Source: a bacterium CG2_30_54_10 (GTDB taxonomy: Bacteria > Muiribacteriota > Ozemobacteria > Ozemobacterales > Ozemobacteraceae). From it: a stretch of DNA of 10,960 bases. The notes below the pieces were generated by a model. The model searched no databases. It saw nothing but the letters and a program-made list of their open reading frames with translations, and was not told where the DNA came from. Each line of letters begins with the position of its first letter. The stretch's first letter is position 1. The stretch spans positions 1-10,960 of the forward strand of contig MNYA01000431.1 in NCBI GenBank assembly GCA_001872985.1, in the 5' to 3' direction. Below are positions 1 to 7,612 of this stretch, piece by piece. The translations under genes were made by a program, and so were the position numbers.

Positions 1-297
1 ATGGAGTACAGTTCCCTGAAGTTCGCGATGTTCTTCATGGGAGAATACGTCGCGATGCTCGGAATCTCCTCGTTTGCCACCACCCTTTTCCTCGGCGGTT
101 TCAACGGCCCGTTCGGCCCTTCCATTCTCTGGTTTGCACTCAAAGTTTTTTTCCTGATTGCTTTTTTTATTCATATCCGCGCCACACTGCCGAGGTTCCG
201 ATACGATCAGTTGATGAAATTCGGCTGGAACTATCTGATTCCGCTTTCCATCTTGAACCTCGTGGCCACTGCTCTAGTCATGACCTTGCTCCGCTAA
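1..297 (+). CDS. nuoH: NADH-quinone oxidoreductase subunit H, C-terminal part (truncated by window start)
   Basis: This is the last 98 residues of the membrane subunit of complex I that helps form the quinone-binding site next to the hydrophilic arm. NuoH is normally about 320-350 residues, so roughly the first 230 lie outside the window. The ATG at base 1 is an internal methionine, because the first residues (MEYSSLKFAMFFMGEY) match the conserved internal EYSGxKFxxFFxGEY segment. The family hallmark RATLPRFRYDQLMKFGW lies near residues 60-76. Three hydrophobic stretches are visible (about residues 8-32, 41-58 and 77-96), fitting the last membrane helices. The TAA stop is followed after 17 bases by nuoI, with the standard nuoH-I order. 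The identification is firm; the true start is not visible. Confidence 0.96.
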   Translation: MEYSSLKFAMFFMGEYVAMLGISSFATTLFLGGFNGPFGPSILWFALKVFFLIAFFIHIRATLPRFRYDQLMKFGWNYLIPLSILNLVATALVMTLLR

Positions 298-314
298 AGG
301 TGAGATGAAATAAA

Positions 315-800
315 ATGATTCGCGAAATTTTTGATGGCTTGGCCATTACACTCAAATACTTTTTCAAACCCAAGGCAACCGAAGATTGGCCGGCGAAACC
401 CCACAAGGTCGCCGAGCGTTTTCGCGGACGCCATTTTCTGGCGCGATATTCCGGAGGCCAGGAAAGATGCGTAGCCTGCTACCTTTGCCAGAAAGTCTGT
501 CCCGCCAAGGCCATCACAATTGAGTCTGAGGAGCGCCCCGACGGAACCAGATATCCGATAAAATACGAAATAAACATGATCCGCTGCATCTTCTGCGGAT
601 ACTGCGAGGATGCCTGCCCCGAAGATGCAATCATTCTCGGAAAAACCCTTGAGTTCCCGACCCGCTCCCGCGAGCAGATGATCTACACAAAAGAAATGCT
701 TCTCGCGCTTGCCCCCAAAGGGTTCGACGGAAAACAACCCCCCGAAGAAGACTCCCACCGCCCTCACGCATATCAAAAGAGCCAGGAACCAAAACGGTGA
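315..800 (+). CDS. nuoI: NADH-quinone oxidoreductase subunit I, 2x[4Fe-4S] protein
   Basis: This is the 161-residue ferredoxin-like subunit that carries electrons through clusters N6a and N6b to the last cluster before quinone. Two complete cysteine motifs are visible: C52-x2-C55-x2-C58-x3-C62-P and C91-x2-C94-x2-C97-x3-C101-P. In this fold each cluster takes three cysteines from one motif and one from the other. An amphipathic N-terminal segment (about residues 5-17), typical of NuoI, would lie on the membrane face. The length is normal for the family. The ATG at 315 is preceded by AGGTGAG (298-304), a good ribosome binding site at 10 bases. The earlier ATG at 305 runs into a stop after two codons. 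The last bases overlap the nuoJ start (GTGA, 797-800), so the two are probably translationally coupled. Confidence 0.97.
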   Translation: MIREIFDGLAITLKYFFKPKATEDWPAKPHKVAERFRGRHFLARYSGGQERCVACYLCQKVCPAKAITIESEERPDGTRYPIKYEINMIRCIFCGYCEDACPEDAIILGKTLEFPTRSREQMIYTKEMLLALAPKGFDGKQPPEEDSHRPHAYQKSQEPKR

Positions 801-1402
801 ACATCCTCTTTTTCTACCCGATTTCCGCGCTCGTGATCTTTCTTTCCTGCGGGGTCGTCTACGCGGCGAATCCCGTCCATTGCGCGATACTCCTCGTAGC
901 AGTCATGATAGGAATTGCCGGACTTTTCCTCTGCCTTGGATGCGAACTTCTCGCGATGCTTCAGATACTGGTTTATGCCGGGGCGATCATGGTTCTGTTC
1001 CTGTTCATTGTCATGACGGTCGATACCCGAAAGGAAGAAAAGTTCGCTAACGGGGTCAAACTCGCCCAGACATGGGGAGTCTTTTTGTCGGTCGCCTTGG
1101 GCCTTCTGTTCCTGTTCATCTCGCTTCAGTTTTCCCGGCATCTTCCCGACTCCGTAAAATGGCTCGGAGACGCAAAAAGCATGGGAGCCGCCTTTCTGAA
1201 CAACTATGCGCTTCCTTTCGAGGCGATCACCATGGTTCTGCTTGCCGCGATGGTCGGGGTCGTGGTCATGTCAAGAGAGCCGATGTCTCAGGGGCCAATG
1301 TCTCAGGGGCCAACGTCTCAGGGGCCAACGTCTCAGGGGCCAACGTCTCAGGGGCCAACGTCTCAGGGGCCCAAAACCGCTTCAGGAGGAAACCAGGCAT
1401 GA
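797..1402 (+). CDS. nuoJ: NADH-quinone oxidoreductase subunit J with repetitive C-terminal tail
   Basis: This 201-residue membrane subunit lies next to NuoK and NuoA in complex I and is involved in coupling. Five hydrophobic segments are visible at about residues 1-22, 28-48, 52-74, 92-111 and 138-158. The conserved third-helix sequence [16 protein letters not shown] (Tyr60) and the last-helix sequence [18 protein letters not shown] are both present. The start is GTG at 797, overlapping the nuoI stop by four bases, with a weak AGGA at 784-787. No ATG gives a better N-terminus. The conserved protein ends near residue 160. Residues 163-192 are six tandem five-residue units (MSQGP twice, then TSQGP four times), followed by [10 protein letters not shown] know of no function for such a tail; it looks like an in-frame minisatellite. 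The gene overlaps nuoK by ATGA. Confidence 0.96.
   Translation: MNILFFYPISALVIFLSCGVVYAANPVHCAILLVAVMIGIAGLFLCLGCELLAMLQILVYAGAIMVLFLFIVMTVDTRKEEKFANGVKLAQTWGVFLSVALGLLFLFISLQFSRHLPDSVKWLGDAKSMGAAFLNNYALPFEAITMVLLAAMVGVVVMSREPMSQGPMSQGPTSQGPTSQGPTSQGPTSQGPKTASGGNQA
1283..1372 (+). repeat. 15-bp tandem repeat, six copies, in nuoJ
   Basis: There are six head-to-tail copies of a 15-base unit, ATGTCTCAGGGGCCA (copies 1-2) or ACGTCTCAGGGGCCA (copies 3-6, the last ending in C). The copies are almost identical and have no spacers. The period equals five codons, so copy-number changes keep the nuoJ frame; the encoded units are M/T-S-Q-G-P. The near identity at silent positions points to recent expansion by slippage or unequal recombination rather than protein-level selection. 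The array starts just after the final NuoJ membrane helix and ends 11 bases before the AGGAGGA ribosome binding site of nuoK (1384-1390). Confidence 0.97.
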
Positions 1403-1713
1403 TTCCTGTTTCCCACGTGTTCATCATCGCGGGGTTCATTTTCACCATTGGGATGGTGGGAATCTTCATCCGGCGCAACCTTCTGGTGGTTTTCATGGGA
1501 ATAGAGCTGATGTTCAACGCGGCGAATCTTGCATTCGTCGGGGCGGGAAGAATGCATCCCGAGCTTTCGGTGATCTCCGACGGCTTCGCCTCGGTTCCGT
1601 TCGTCATGGCAGTGGCCGCGGCGGAAGCAGCCGTTGGTCTGGCCCTCGTTGTCGCCATGTATCGGGCGACGGGCGGGACCGATACGGATCTTCTTCGCAG
1701 TATGAAGGGGTGA
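1399..1713 (+). CDS. nuoK: NADH-quinone oxidoreductase subunit K
   Basis: This is a 104-residue, three-helix membrane subunit (MrpC-like) of the complex I proton channel region. The two membrane glutamates needed for proton translocation in this family are present: Glu36 in the second helix (GIELMFNAANLAF) and Glu76 in the third (VMAVAAAEAAVGLAL), corresponding to E. coli NuoK Glu36 and Glu72. Helices lie at about residues 5-24, 28-49 and 64-88. The length is normal for the family. The ATG at 1399 overlaps the nuoJ stop (ATGA) and has a strong AGGAGGA (1384-1390) 8 bases upstream. This Shine-Dalgarno lies inside nuoJ, just after its repeat array, so an array expansion would not disturb it. 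Confidence 0.97.
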   Translation: MIPVSHVFIIAGFIFTIGMVGIFIRRNLLVVFMGIELMFNAANLAFVGAGRMHPELSVISDGFASVPFVMAVAAAEAAVGLALVVAMYRATGGTDTDLLRSMKG

Positions 1714-1720
1714 TCGGGCC

Positions 1721-3589
1721 ATGACCGCAGTTTTTTTCATGATCTTCCTACCTTTCGTCGGAGCGCTGTACAACGGATTTTTCGGAATGTATTTCCGGAA
1801 ACTATCCGGCTCCATTGCAGCAACGGTAATGTTTGGAAGTTTTATTTCCGCGTTGGCCGCGTTTTACATCAATAGCATCGCTCCCATTCCTTCCTTTACG
1901 CTTTGGAGCTGGTTCCCGATCAATGATTCCTATACCGCCGACATACGACTTCTGGTTGACCATTTGAGCCTTGCGATGGCCGTCATGGTAACCGGAGTCG
2001 GGTTTCTGATTCATGTTTTCTCAATCGGTTACATGGACCACGAAGCCTCGCCGGAAAGGTTTTTCAGCTATCTGAATTTCTTCGTGTTCTGCATGCTCAT
2101 GCTTGTATTCTCGGCAAACCTTTTAATGATGTTCGTTTTCTGGGAAGGCGTCGGCCTCATGAGCTATCTTCTGATCGGGTTCTGGTATTACAAACCCGAG
2201 GCGGCGGCGGCAGGGAAGAAAGCTTTTATCATGAACCGGATCGGAGACACTGGTTTCGTTCTGGCCATCCTCTGGCTGTTCTATCATACGCAGACGTTTG
2301 ATATCACCGTTATTTCGCAAAGCGTTCAAAGCCTTGACCCCTTCGTGATTCAAGGTGTGACTCTGCTTCTCTTCCTCGCCGTAACAGGCAAATCAGCCCA
2401 GATTCCGCTGTTCACATGGCTCCCCGATGCAATGGAAGGCCCCACACCGGTTTCCGCCCTTATCCATGCGGCAACAATGGTTACGGCCGGAATCTACATG
2501 GTCACCCGCAATCACGCCCTTTTCAATCACCCGGCTGCCGCCTTCGCCCTTCAGGTGATGCTTGTTGTGGGAGCTCTTACAGCGCTGGTTGCCGCGGCGA
2601 TAGCCCTCGGACAGAACGACATTAAAAAGGTTCTGGCGTATTCAACGGTCAGCCAGCTCGGGTTCATGGTCATGGCCTTGGGTGTTGGATGCTACGTCCA
2701 GGCTATTTTCCACCTGCTAACCCACGCATGCTTCAAGTCCCTCTTGTTCCTGACGGCGGGGGCGGTGATCCATGGAATGCATCAAGAACAGGACATGACG
2801 AAGATGGGCGGTCTTGCAAAAAAAATGCCGCTCACAGCCGCCTGCCTCATTGCGGGCGCCCTGGCACTCGTCGGCTTCCCGCTTACCTCGGGTTATTTCA
2901 GCAAGGATGCGATCCTGAGCGCTGTCCTGATCAAGGGTCATACTTTCGCCTGGGCAACCGGCCTTCTTGCAGCGGTTTTCACCGGCTTCTACGCCACCCG
3001 CGTGGTCTGGCTGACCTTCTTCGGCGAGTGGCGCTCACCTCATCCACCCGAGCATGTTCACGAAACTCCCTGGGTCATGTTGGTTCCGTTGATGATCCTT
3101 GCGGTTTTCGCCCTTGGAGCCGGTTTCATTGGCCGCCCTGAAGGTTCCGGAATTTTGTACAAGTTTCTCGAAGAGGCCGTTACCCAGAACGCTCTTGCTG
3201 AGCAACTTTCGAATGCCCAATGGTTGATGACAATCATCCCCGGTCTGATAGGTATCGGTCTTGGGTTATTTTTCTATTCCCGCGGCCAAAGCCCACAACC
3301 GATGGTATCGTCGATTCTCGGGCCTATCGCCGACTGGTTCGTAAAAAAGCTCTACATCGACGAGATTTACGCGTTCTTCTTTGTAGTTCCCACGAAAAAG
3401 ATCGCGGATGGTTGTTCCTACCTGGGAGACCAGCTTCTTCTCGATGGCTTTCTCAACAGTTGGTATCCTATGACCAGTTTATGGGGAAGGGCGCTCAGAA
3501 GGCTTCATTCCGGGTACATCCAGGCGAGCCTTGCTTCATTCCTTGCCGGGGCGGTCGCGCTGCTGGCATATATCCTGGTTCGAGGTTAA
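1721..3589 (+). CDS. nuoL: NADH-quinone oxidoreductase subunit L, antiporter-like
   Basis: This 622-residue antiporter-like proton-pumping subunit sits at the tip of the complex I membrane arm. Diagnostic segments are present in order. FWEGVGLMSYLLIGFW (Glu142) is followed by TGKSAQIPLFTWLPDAMEGP (Lys224) and the adjoining PVSALIHAATMVTAGIYM stretch. Next come IKKVLAYSTVSQLGFM, HACFKSLLFLTAGAVIHGMH (Lys339) and GFPLTSGYFSKD (Asp396). Glu142 and Lys224 correspond to the conserved membrane Glu/Lys pair. The C-terminal ~120 residues should form the lateral helix and the last membrane helix typical of NuoL; the final hydrophobic run is at about 600-620. A short His-rich loop (SPHPPEHVH, near residue 440) is common in NuoL. 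The ATG at 1721 lies 7 bases after nuoK, with AAGGGG at 1705-1710. Length is normal. Confidence 0.97.
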   Translation: MTAVFFMIFLPFVGALYNGFFGMYFRKLSGSIAATVMFGSFISALAAFYINSIAPIPSFTLWSWFPINDSYTADIRLLVDHLSLAMAVMVTGVGFLIHVFSIGYMDHEASPERFFSYLNFFVFCMLMLVFSANLLMMFVFWEGVGLMSYLLIGFWYYKPEAAAAGKKAFIMNRIGDTGFVLAILWLFYHTQTFDITVISQSVQSLDPFVIQGVTLLLFLAVTGKSAQIPLFTWLPDAMEGPTPVSALIHAATMVTAGIYMVTRNHALFNHPAAAFALQVMLVVGALTALVAAAIALGQNDIKKVLAYSTVSQLGFMVMALGVGCYVQAIFHLLTHACFKSLLFLTAGAVIHGMHQEQDMTKMGGLAKKMPLTAACLIAGALALVGFPLTSGYFSKDAILSAVLIKGHTFAWATGLLAAVFTGFYATRVVWLTFFGEWRSPHPPEHVHETPWVMLVPLMILAVFALGAGFIGRPEGSGILYKFLEEAVTQNALAEQLSNAQWLMTIIPGLIGIGLGLFFYSRGQSPQPMVSSILGPIADWFVKKLYIDEIYAFFFVVPTKKIADGCSYLGDQLLLDGFLNSWYPMTSLWGRALRRLHSGYIQASLASFLAGAVALLAYILVRG

Positions 3590-3592
3590 TTC

Positions 3593-5407
3593 ATGGACTC
3601 CAGCTTGTCCGCCATTCCCTGGCTTTCCGCCTTGATTTTCCTGCCGCTGGTTGGCGTCCTGGCGGTTCTTCTTTCGGATCACCGCAATCCGCGTGCATCG
3701 CAGGCGATAGGAATTGTTTTCTCCTCGGCGACGTTATTGCTCTGCATCGCGCTGTTCAAAATTTTCCCGAATACCGGCGAGATGGCCCTCAAGGAAGCCC
3801 ACTCCTGGATACCGTCCATCGGCGCAAAATATCTCCTCGGCATTGACGGGATCAGTCTTATTCTGGTCGCGCTCACCGCGCTTCTGACCGTGATTTCCCT
3901 GCTCGGGAGCTGGGACGAATTTGGCGAACGCTCAGGTATCTTCGTGATGCTGATGCTTTCGTTGGAGTCAGGGGTGATCGGGGTGTTTCTTGCCCTCGAT
4001 CTTCTTCTTTTCTACATTTTTTGGGAAGCGATGCTCATCCCGATGTATTTTCTGATCGGCCTTTTCGGCGGCCCCAAGCGCTTCTATGCCACGACGAAAT
4101 TCGTTCTGTTCACCTTGTTTGGATCTTTGTTGATGCTGCTGGCCATCGCCGCTCTGGCAAACTTTCATCAACAGCAGTTTGGGACGCTTTCCTTCGCGCT
4201 CGCGGATCTGATGAAAGTCGATCTCTCCCCCGAGATCGCTAATATCTGCTGCTTTGCCTTCTTGCTGGCTTTTGCGATCAAGGTTCCAATGTGGCCGCTT
4301 CATACATGGCTTCCGGATGCACATACCGAAGCCCCGACCGCCGGAAGCGTGATGCTGGCTGGAGTCCTACTGAAAATGGGAACCTACGGAATGCTTCGGT
4401 TCATGTTTCCGCTTTTCCCCATCGTCATCTCGACTTATCTTCCCTGGCTGATGGGCTTTTCCGTCGTTGCGATTGTCTACGGAGCGCTGACTGCCTTGGC
4501 CCAGGAGGATATCAAAAGGCTAATCGCCTGCTCTTCCGTGAGTCACATGGGCTTCATCACCCTCGGCCTGTTTTCATTTACCGCCGAGGGAAGCCTGGGC
4601 GGAACCATCCAGATGCTCAACCATGGAATCAGCACTGGAGCGCTTTTTCTAATGGCCGGAATGATATATCACCGTACGAATACCAGAATCATCAAAGATT
4701 TGGGCGGCCTGGCTAAAAGCATGCCGATTCTTTCCACGATCTTCGTTTTCTTCTGCTTCTCATCGATCGGACTTCCCGGTTTAAACGGGTTCGTCGGCGA
4801 ATTCCTTATCATGGTCGGAGCTTTTTCTGTCTCGAAGGTGTTGACCGCGGTCGCCACACTTGGAATCGTCCTGGGAGCCGTTTACCTGCTATGGATGGTC
4901 GAGCGCGTCATTTTTGGACCGTTGAAAGCCGGGGGAACAACTCCCCGCCATGGAGTCAACCCTGGCAACGTCAACGCCAACGCCAACGTCAACGTCAACG
5001 GACACGAACACGGGCAGGCTGACTTCAGCCACGCTGACCTCGGCCACGCCGACCACGGCCACGCTGACCTCGGCCACGCTGACCTCGGCCACGCCGACCT
5101 CGGCCATGCCGACCACGGCCACGCTGACCTCGGCCACGCTGACCTCGGCCACGCTGACCTCGGCCACGGTTCCGACCACTACTCAGGCTCTGACGTGGTA
5201 ACTCGGACTGCCGATCGCGATTTGAATTTCCGCGAGTTCGTCGCGCTGTTACCCTTGATAGTCGGAGTTCTTTACATCGGATTGCACCCGGCCCCAGTAC
5301 TCGATCTTGCCAGACCTCCATTGAAAAAAATCATCGCGGAATACAACTTGAAAGTCAATCAAAACAAATCTCTCCCACAGCCAAATGGTGAGGAGGGCAG
5401 AAAATGA
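3593..5407 (+). CDS. nuoM: NADH-quinone oxidoreductase subunit M with His/Asp repeat insertion
   Basis: This is the middle antiporter-like proton-pumping subunit of complex I. Family residues are present: Glu145 in FWEAMLIPMYFLIG, Lys230 in AFAIKVPMWPLHTWLPDAHTEAP, Lys261 in VLLKMGTYG, IKRLIACSSVSHMGF, and Glu403 in GLPGLNGFVGEF. They correspond to E. coli Glu144, Lys234, Lys265 and Glu407. At 604 residues it is about 95 longer than E. coli NuoM (509). The excess lies between the last two membrane helices, at about residues 443-540. It contains a PRHGVNPG stretch, an alternating Asn-Val/Ala run (459-469), nine HAD(L/H)G units (480-524) and an HGSDHYSGSD tail. By the usual topology this loop is cytoplasmic, which is an inference. 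Helix 14 (about 545-560) and the C-terminus look normal. GAGG at 3582-3585 serves the ATG at 3593; the stop overlaps nuoN. Confidence 0.97.
   Translation: MDSSLSAIPWLSALIFLPLVGVLAVLLSDHRNPRASQAIGIVFSSATLLLCIALFKIFPNTGEMALKEAHSWIPSIGAKYLLGIDGISLILVALTALLTVISLLGSWDEFGERSGIFVMLMLSLESGVIGVFLALDLLLFYIFWEAMLIPMYFLIGLFGGPKRFYATTKFVLFTLFGSLLMLLAIAALANFHQQQFGTLSFALADLMKVDLSPEIANICCFAFLLAFAIKVPMWPLHTWLPDAHTEAPTAGSVMLAGVLLKMGTYGMLRFMFPLFPIVISTYLPWLMGFSVVAIVYGALTALAQEDIKRLIACSSVSHMGFITLGLFSFTAEGSLGGTIQMLNHGISTGALFLMAGMIYHRTNTRIIKDLGGLAKSMPILSTIFVFFCFSSIGLPGLNGFVGEFLIMVGAFSVSKVLTAVATLGIVLGAVYLLWMVERVIFGPLKAGGTTPRHGVNPGNVNANANVNVNGHEHGQADFSHADLGHADHGHADLGHADLGHADLGHADHGHADLGHADLGHADLGHGSDHYSGSDVVTRTADRDLNFREFVALLPLIVGVLYIGLHPAPVLDLARPPLKKIIAEYNLKVNQNKSLPQPNGEEGRK
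4967..4999 (+). repeat. Hexanucleotide AAC-GTC/GCC repeat in nuoM
   Basis: AAC codons alternate with GTC or GCC codons over 33 bases, encoding N-V-N-A-N-A-N-V-N-V-N (NuoM residues 459-469). It is a short, imperfect six-base tandem repeat in frame with nuoM. It lies 15 bases before the His/Asp 15-bp array and inside the same non-conserved loop. The encoded stretch is probably an unstructured linker; no function can be assigned. Confidence 0.85.
5015..5164 (+). repeat. 15-bp tandem repeat, nine copies plus a degenerate leader, in nuoM
   Basis: Nine head-to-tail 15-base units run from 5030 to 5164, with consensus CACGCTGACCTCGGC, encoding HADLG; units 2 and 6 encode HADHG. A diverged unit encoding QADFS (5015-5029) precedes them. 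Units 2-5 (5045-5104) and 6-9 (5105-5164) form a 60-base higher-order repeat that differs at only two bases (CAC/CAT at the first codon, GCC/GCT in the last unit). The array therefore grew at least once by duplicating a four-unit block. The period keeps the reading frame. The absence of stops in other frames explains the long spurious frames on both strands here. Confidence 0.97.
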
Positions 5408-6840
5408 ACGTCTGGTTTCAAGCATCCAACGCGTTCGTGACCCTCCCCGAAATGATCGTCGCACTGACGGCCATTACAATCCTTCTTGCCGCCGCCTTCA
5501 CGAAAGAATCCGATTCGCCGCGTCCCGAAGCTCTCGCGATCGCTGGCCTGGTTCTCGCCTTTCTCTCGACTTTCTACGCCCCGGTGGGACCGGGTTTTTT
5601 CGGCCAGGTCTTTGTTGATTCTCTCAGCCGCTCGGCTTTTTCGATCGTTCTCCTGGGCGCAATTCTGGTCATGGGCATTCTTCCAACGCAATTTGGGAAA
5701 GATACCATCCGCTGTGAAGCCTCGGCCTTGATTTTATTCTCCCTGTGCGGTGTCGGACTAATGGTTTCCGGACAGCATCTGATGACCCTTTTCCTTGGAC
5801 TGGAGCTTCTTTCAATTCCCCTTTACATCCTCGCCGGATTGAGGACTTCCGACCAAAAAAGCCGTGAATCCGCCTTGAAGTATTTCATCCTTGGAGCGTT
5901 TGCTTCCGCCCTCATACTTTTCGGAATGGCTCTTTTGCTGGCCGAAACCGGAAGTTTGTCGATTGCAAATTTCTTCGATTATTTCAAAGCAAACTCGACA
6001 TTCCATCCGACCCAGATTTTCTACGCAGGCTGGATCCTTGTATCCATCGGAATGCTCTTCAAAATTGGAGCGGTTCCATTCCACATGTGGGTTTTGGATG
6101 TTTACCAGGGAGCTCCCTCATCAGTTACGGCTTTCATGACATTCGCTCCCAAAGTTGCGGCATTCCTTGTGTTACTGAAAATCTGGCCCATCGGGTGGGA
6201 AACCGGTTTTACAAACTCAATCCCGCTCGTTTACTTTTTGTCGATGCTGACGATGACCGCCGGGAATTTCATGGCGCTGGTTCAGCGTAATGTAAAACGA
6301 ATGCTGGCTTATTCAAGCATTGCTCATGCCGGTTACATGCTCATGGCTTTCCTCGTCACCGGACGGGAAGGCCGCTATGCCCTTTTGTTTTACCTTGGGG
6401 TTTATGCGCTGGCCAATATCGGGGCTTTCGCCGCAATCACGATCGTTTCACCGAAAAAGGATCCCGACCTGTCGATCGTCTCCCTTTCCGGACTGGTAAA
6501 GATTCACGCCCCTCTGGCTGTCGCTTTTTCTATTTGTCTTTTTTCGCTGACCGGCCTTCCGCCGTTCGGTGGGTTCATGGCCAAATTTTTCCTTTTGAAG
6601 GCGGTCATCAACTCTGGAAATGGCGCGATCGCGGTTGTGGCCATTCTCAACAGCCTTCTCGCAGCTTATTATTATTTGCGGCTGGTTCTTGTGATGACCG
6701 CGAAAGAACCGACGGCGAACTCATCCATGGGCCAGTTTCCGCTGGGACTGGGTTCGCGAATAGTTCTTGCGTTGGCGATTCTTGGGGTGATTGTTTCAGG
6801 GCTCACCCCTGATATTTTTTCCCTGGTCATTCGTCTATGA
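5404..6840 (+). CDS. nuoN: NADH-quinone oxidoreductase subunit N, antiporter-like
   Basis: This 478-residue antiporter-like proton-pumping subunit is the one nearest NuoK in complex I. Family residues are visible: Glu134 in FLGLELLSIPLYILAGL, Lys220 in IGMLFKIGAVPFHMWVLDVYQGAP, Lys250 in FMTFAPKVAAF, VKRMLAYSSIAHAGYM, and Lys394 in LTGLPPFGGFMAKFFLLKA. These match the E. coli Glu133, Lys217, Lys247 and Lys395 positions in order and near-identical spacing. The length is close to E. coli NuoN (485), and unlike nuoJ and nuoM it has no repeat insertion. The ATG at 5404 overlaps the nuoM stop (ATGA), with a strong AGGAGGG (5391-5397) 6 bases upstream. It is the last nuo gene; no clear terminator follows in the 94 bases before sdhC, so read-through into sdh is possible. 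Confidence 0.97.
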   Translation: MNVWFQASNAFVTLPEMIVALTAITILLAAAFTKESDSPRPEALAIAGLVLAFLSTFYAPVGPGFFGQVFVDSLSRSAFSIVLLGAILVMGILPTQFGKDTIRCEASALILFSLCGVGLMVSGQHLMTLFLGLELLSIPLYILAGLRTSDQKSRESALKYFILGAFASALILFGMALLLAETGSLSIANFFDYFKANSTFHPTQIFYAGWILVSIGMLFKIGAVPFHMWVLDVYQGAPSSVTAFMTFAPKVAAFLVLLKIWPIGWETGFTNSIPLVYFLSMLTMTAGNFMALVQRNVKRMLAYSSIAHAGYMLMAFLVTGREGRYALLFYLGVYALANIGAFAAITIVSPKKDPDLSIVSLSGLVKIHAPLAVAFSICLFSLTGLPPFGGFMAKFFLLKAVINSGNGAIAVVAILNSLLAAYYYLRLVLVMTAKEPTANSSMGQFPLGLGSRIVLALAILGVIVSGLTPDIFSLVIRL

Positions 6841-6934
6841 TCCCGATTTTAACCCATTTAAATTCCGCGGTCAGGCGCAGGGTTGATCTCGTGGATGTTC
6901 TACAATTCAACGGGAAGGAAAGAGGAAATTTCTA

Positions 6935-7612
6935 ATGGACGCTCTTCAAAGGTATCTCCAGTCTTCAATCGGGAAGAAACAGATCGTGGCGGTAACAGGC
7001 CTTATGCTCATCGGCTTCATTCTAGGTCATCTGGCAGGCAATCTTCTCATGTTCCGGGGTTCAGAGGCCTTGAATGGATACGCCCACAAACTGGCAACAA
7101 TGCGCCCAGCACTTCTGTTGGTCGAACTGGCCCTTTGTGTGGTTTTCATCGTTCACCTCTCCTTTACGCTATGGCTTCTCCTCTCCAACACTGACGCCAG
7201 GCCTGTTCCATACGAGTCTTACGAACCGACCGAGCGCTCGCTGTCCACCAGACTGATGCCGTATACGGGGTCACTTCTGGCGATATTCGTCCTGTGGCAC
7301 CTCTTCGACTTCACGTTTTCCGATCAGACCGGCGCATTGAGCGTTGTTGTCGGAAAAGACAGCATGGGACTTTACGGAGTTGTGTTCAATGCATTCCAAA
7401 GTTCATTTCACAGCGGGTTGTACATTCTGGCCATGTGCGCGATTGGGTTTCATCTGACCCATGGCTTCCAGAGTTTTCTCCAAACCCTTGGATTCAACCA
7501 TCCCAAATACACTCCCGGAATCAAAGTGATCAGCACACTTCTGGGTGTGGCGGTAGCGGCTCTTTTCAGTTCAATCCCTATTTATGTAAAGTTCTTTGCC
7601 AGCCCCATTTAA
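6935..7612 (+). CDS. sdhC: Succinate dehydrogenase/fumarate reductase cytochrome b subunit, b558 family
   Basis: This 225-residue membrane anchor of a type B complex II is a single subunit that would hold two hemes b and the quinone site. Five hydrophobic segments are seen at about residues 16-38, 58-83, 108-128, 158-180 and 196-220. His32 (GFILGHLAGN), His74 (FIVHLSFTLW), His122 (VLWHLFDF) and His173 or His176 (GFHLTHGFQS) are the likely heme ligands, by analogy with the four axial histidines of Bacillus and Wolinella homologues. The N-terminus (SSIGKKQIVAVTGLMLIGF) and HLTHGFQSFLQTLG are typical of the family. There is no separate sdhD, as expected for type B. The ATG at 6935 follows AGAGG (6921-6925). 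Whether the enzyme runs as succinate oxidase or fumarate reductase cannot be read from the sequence. Confidence 0.95.
   Translation: MDALQRYLQSSIGKKQIVAVTGLMLIGFILGHLAGNLLMFRGSEALNGYAHKLATMRPALLLVELALCVVFIVHLSFTLWLLLSNTDARPVPYESYEPTERSLSTRLMPYTGSLLAIFVLWHLFDFTFSDQTGALSVVVGKDSMGLYGVVFNAFQSSFHSGLYILAMCAIGFHLTHGFQSFLQTLGFNHPKYTPGIKVISTLLGVAVAALFSSIPIYVKFFASPI

Noticed and set aside
1072..1724. Alternative + strand frames reading NVSGA or LRGQR repeats through nuoJ/nuoK
   Set aside because: These are out-of-frame readings of the nuoJ 15-base array. NuoJ and NuoK are identified by conserved helices and overlapping start/stop codons.
5015..5164. CRISPR-like array
   Set aside because: The 15-base units are contiguous with no spacers and are in frame inside nuoM, so this is a coding minisatellite.
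4889..5321. Repetitive open frames on both strands over the nuoM repeat (for example VAEVS and RGRGQ repeats)
   Set aside because: A stop-free 15-base repeat stays open in all frames. The true frame is fixed by the NuoM helices on both sides.
6883..6906. Promoter upstream of sdhC: TTGATC (6883-6888) and TACAAT (6901-6906)
   Set aside because: TACAAT is a good -10 hexamer, but the spacer is only 12 bases and no -35-like hexamer lies at about 17 bases. A dedicated sdh promoter is possible but not supported.
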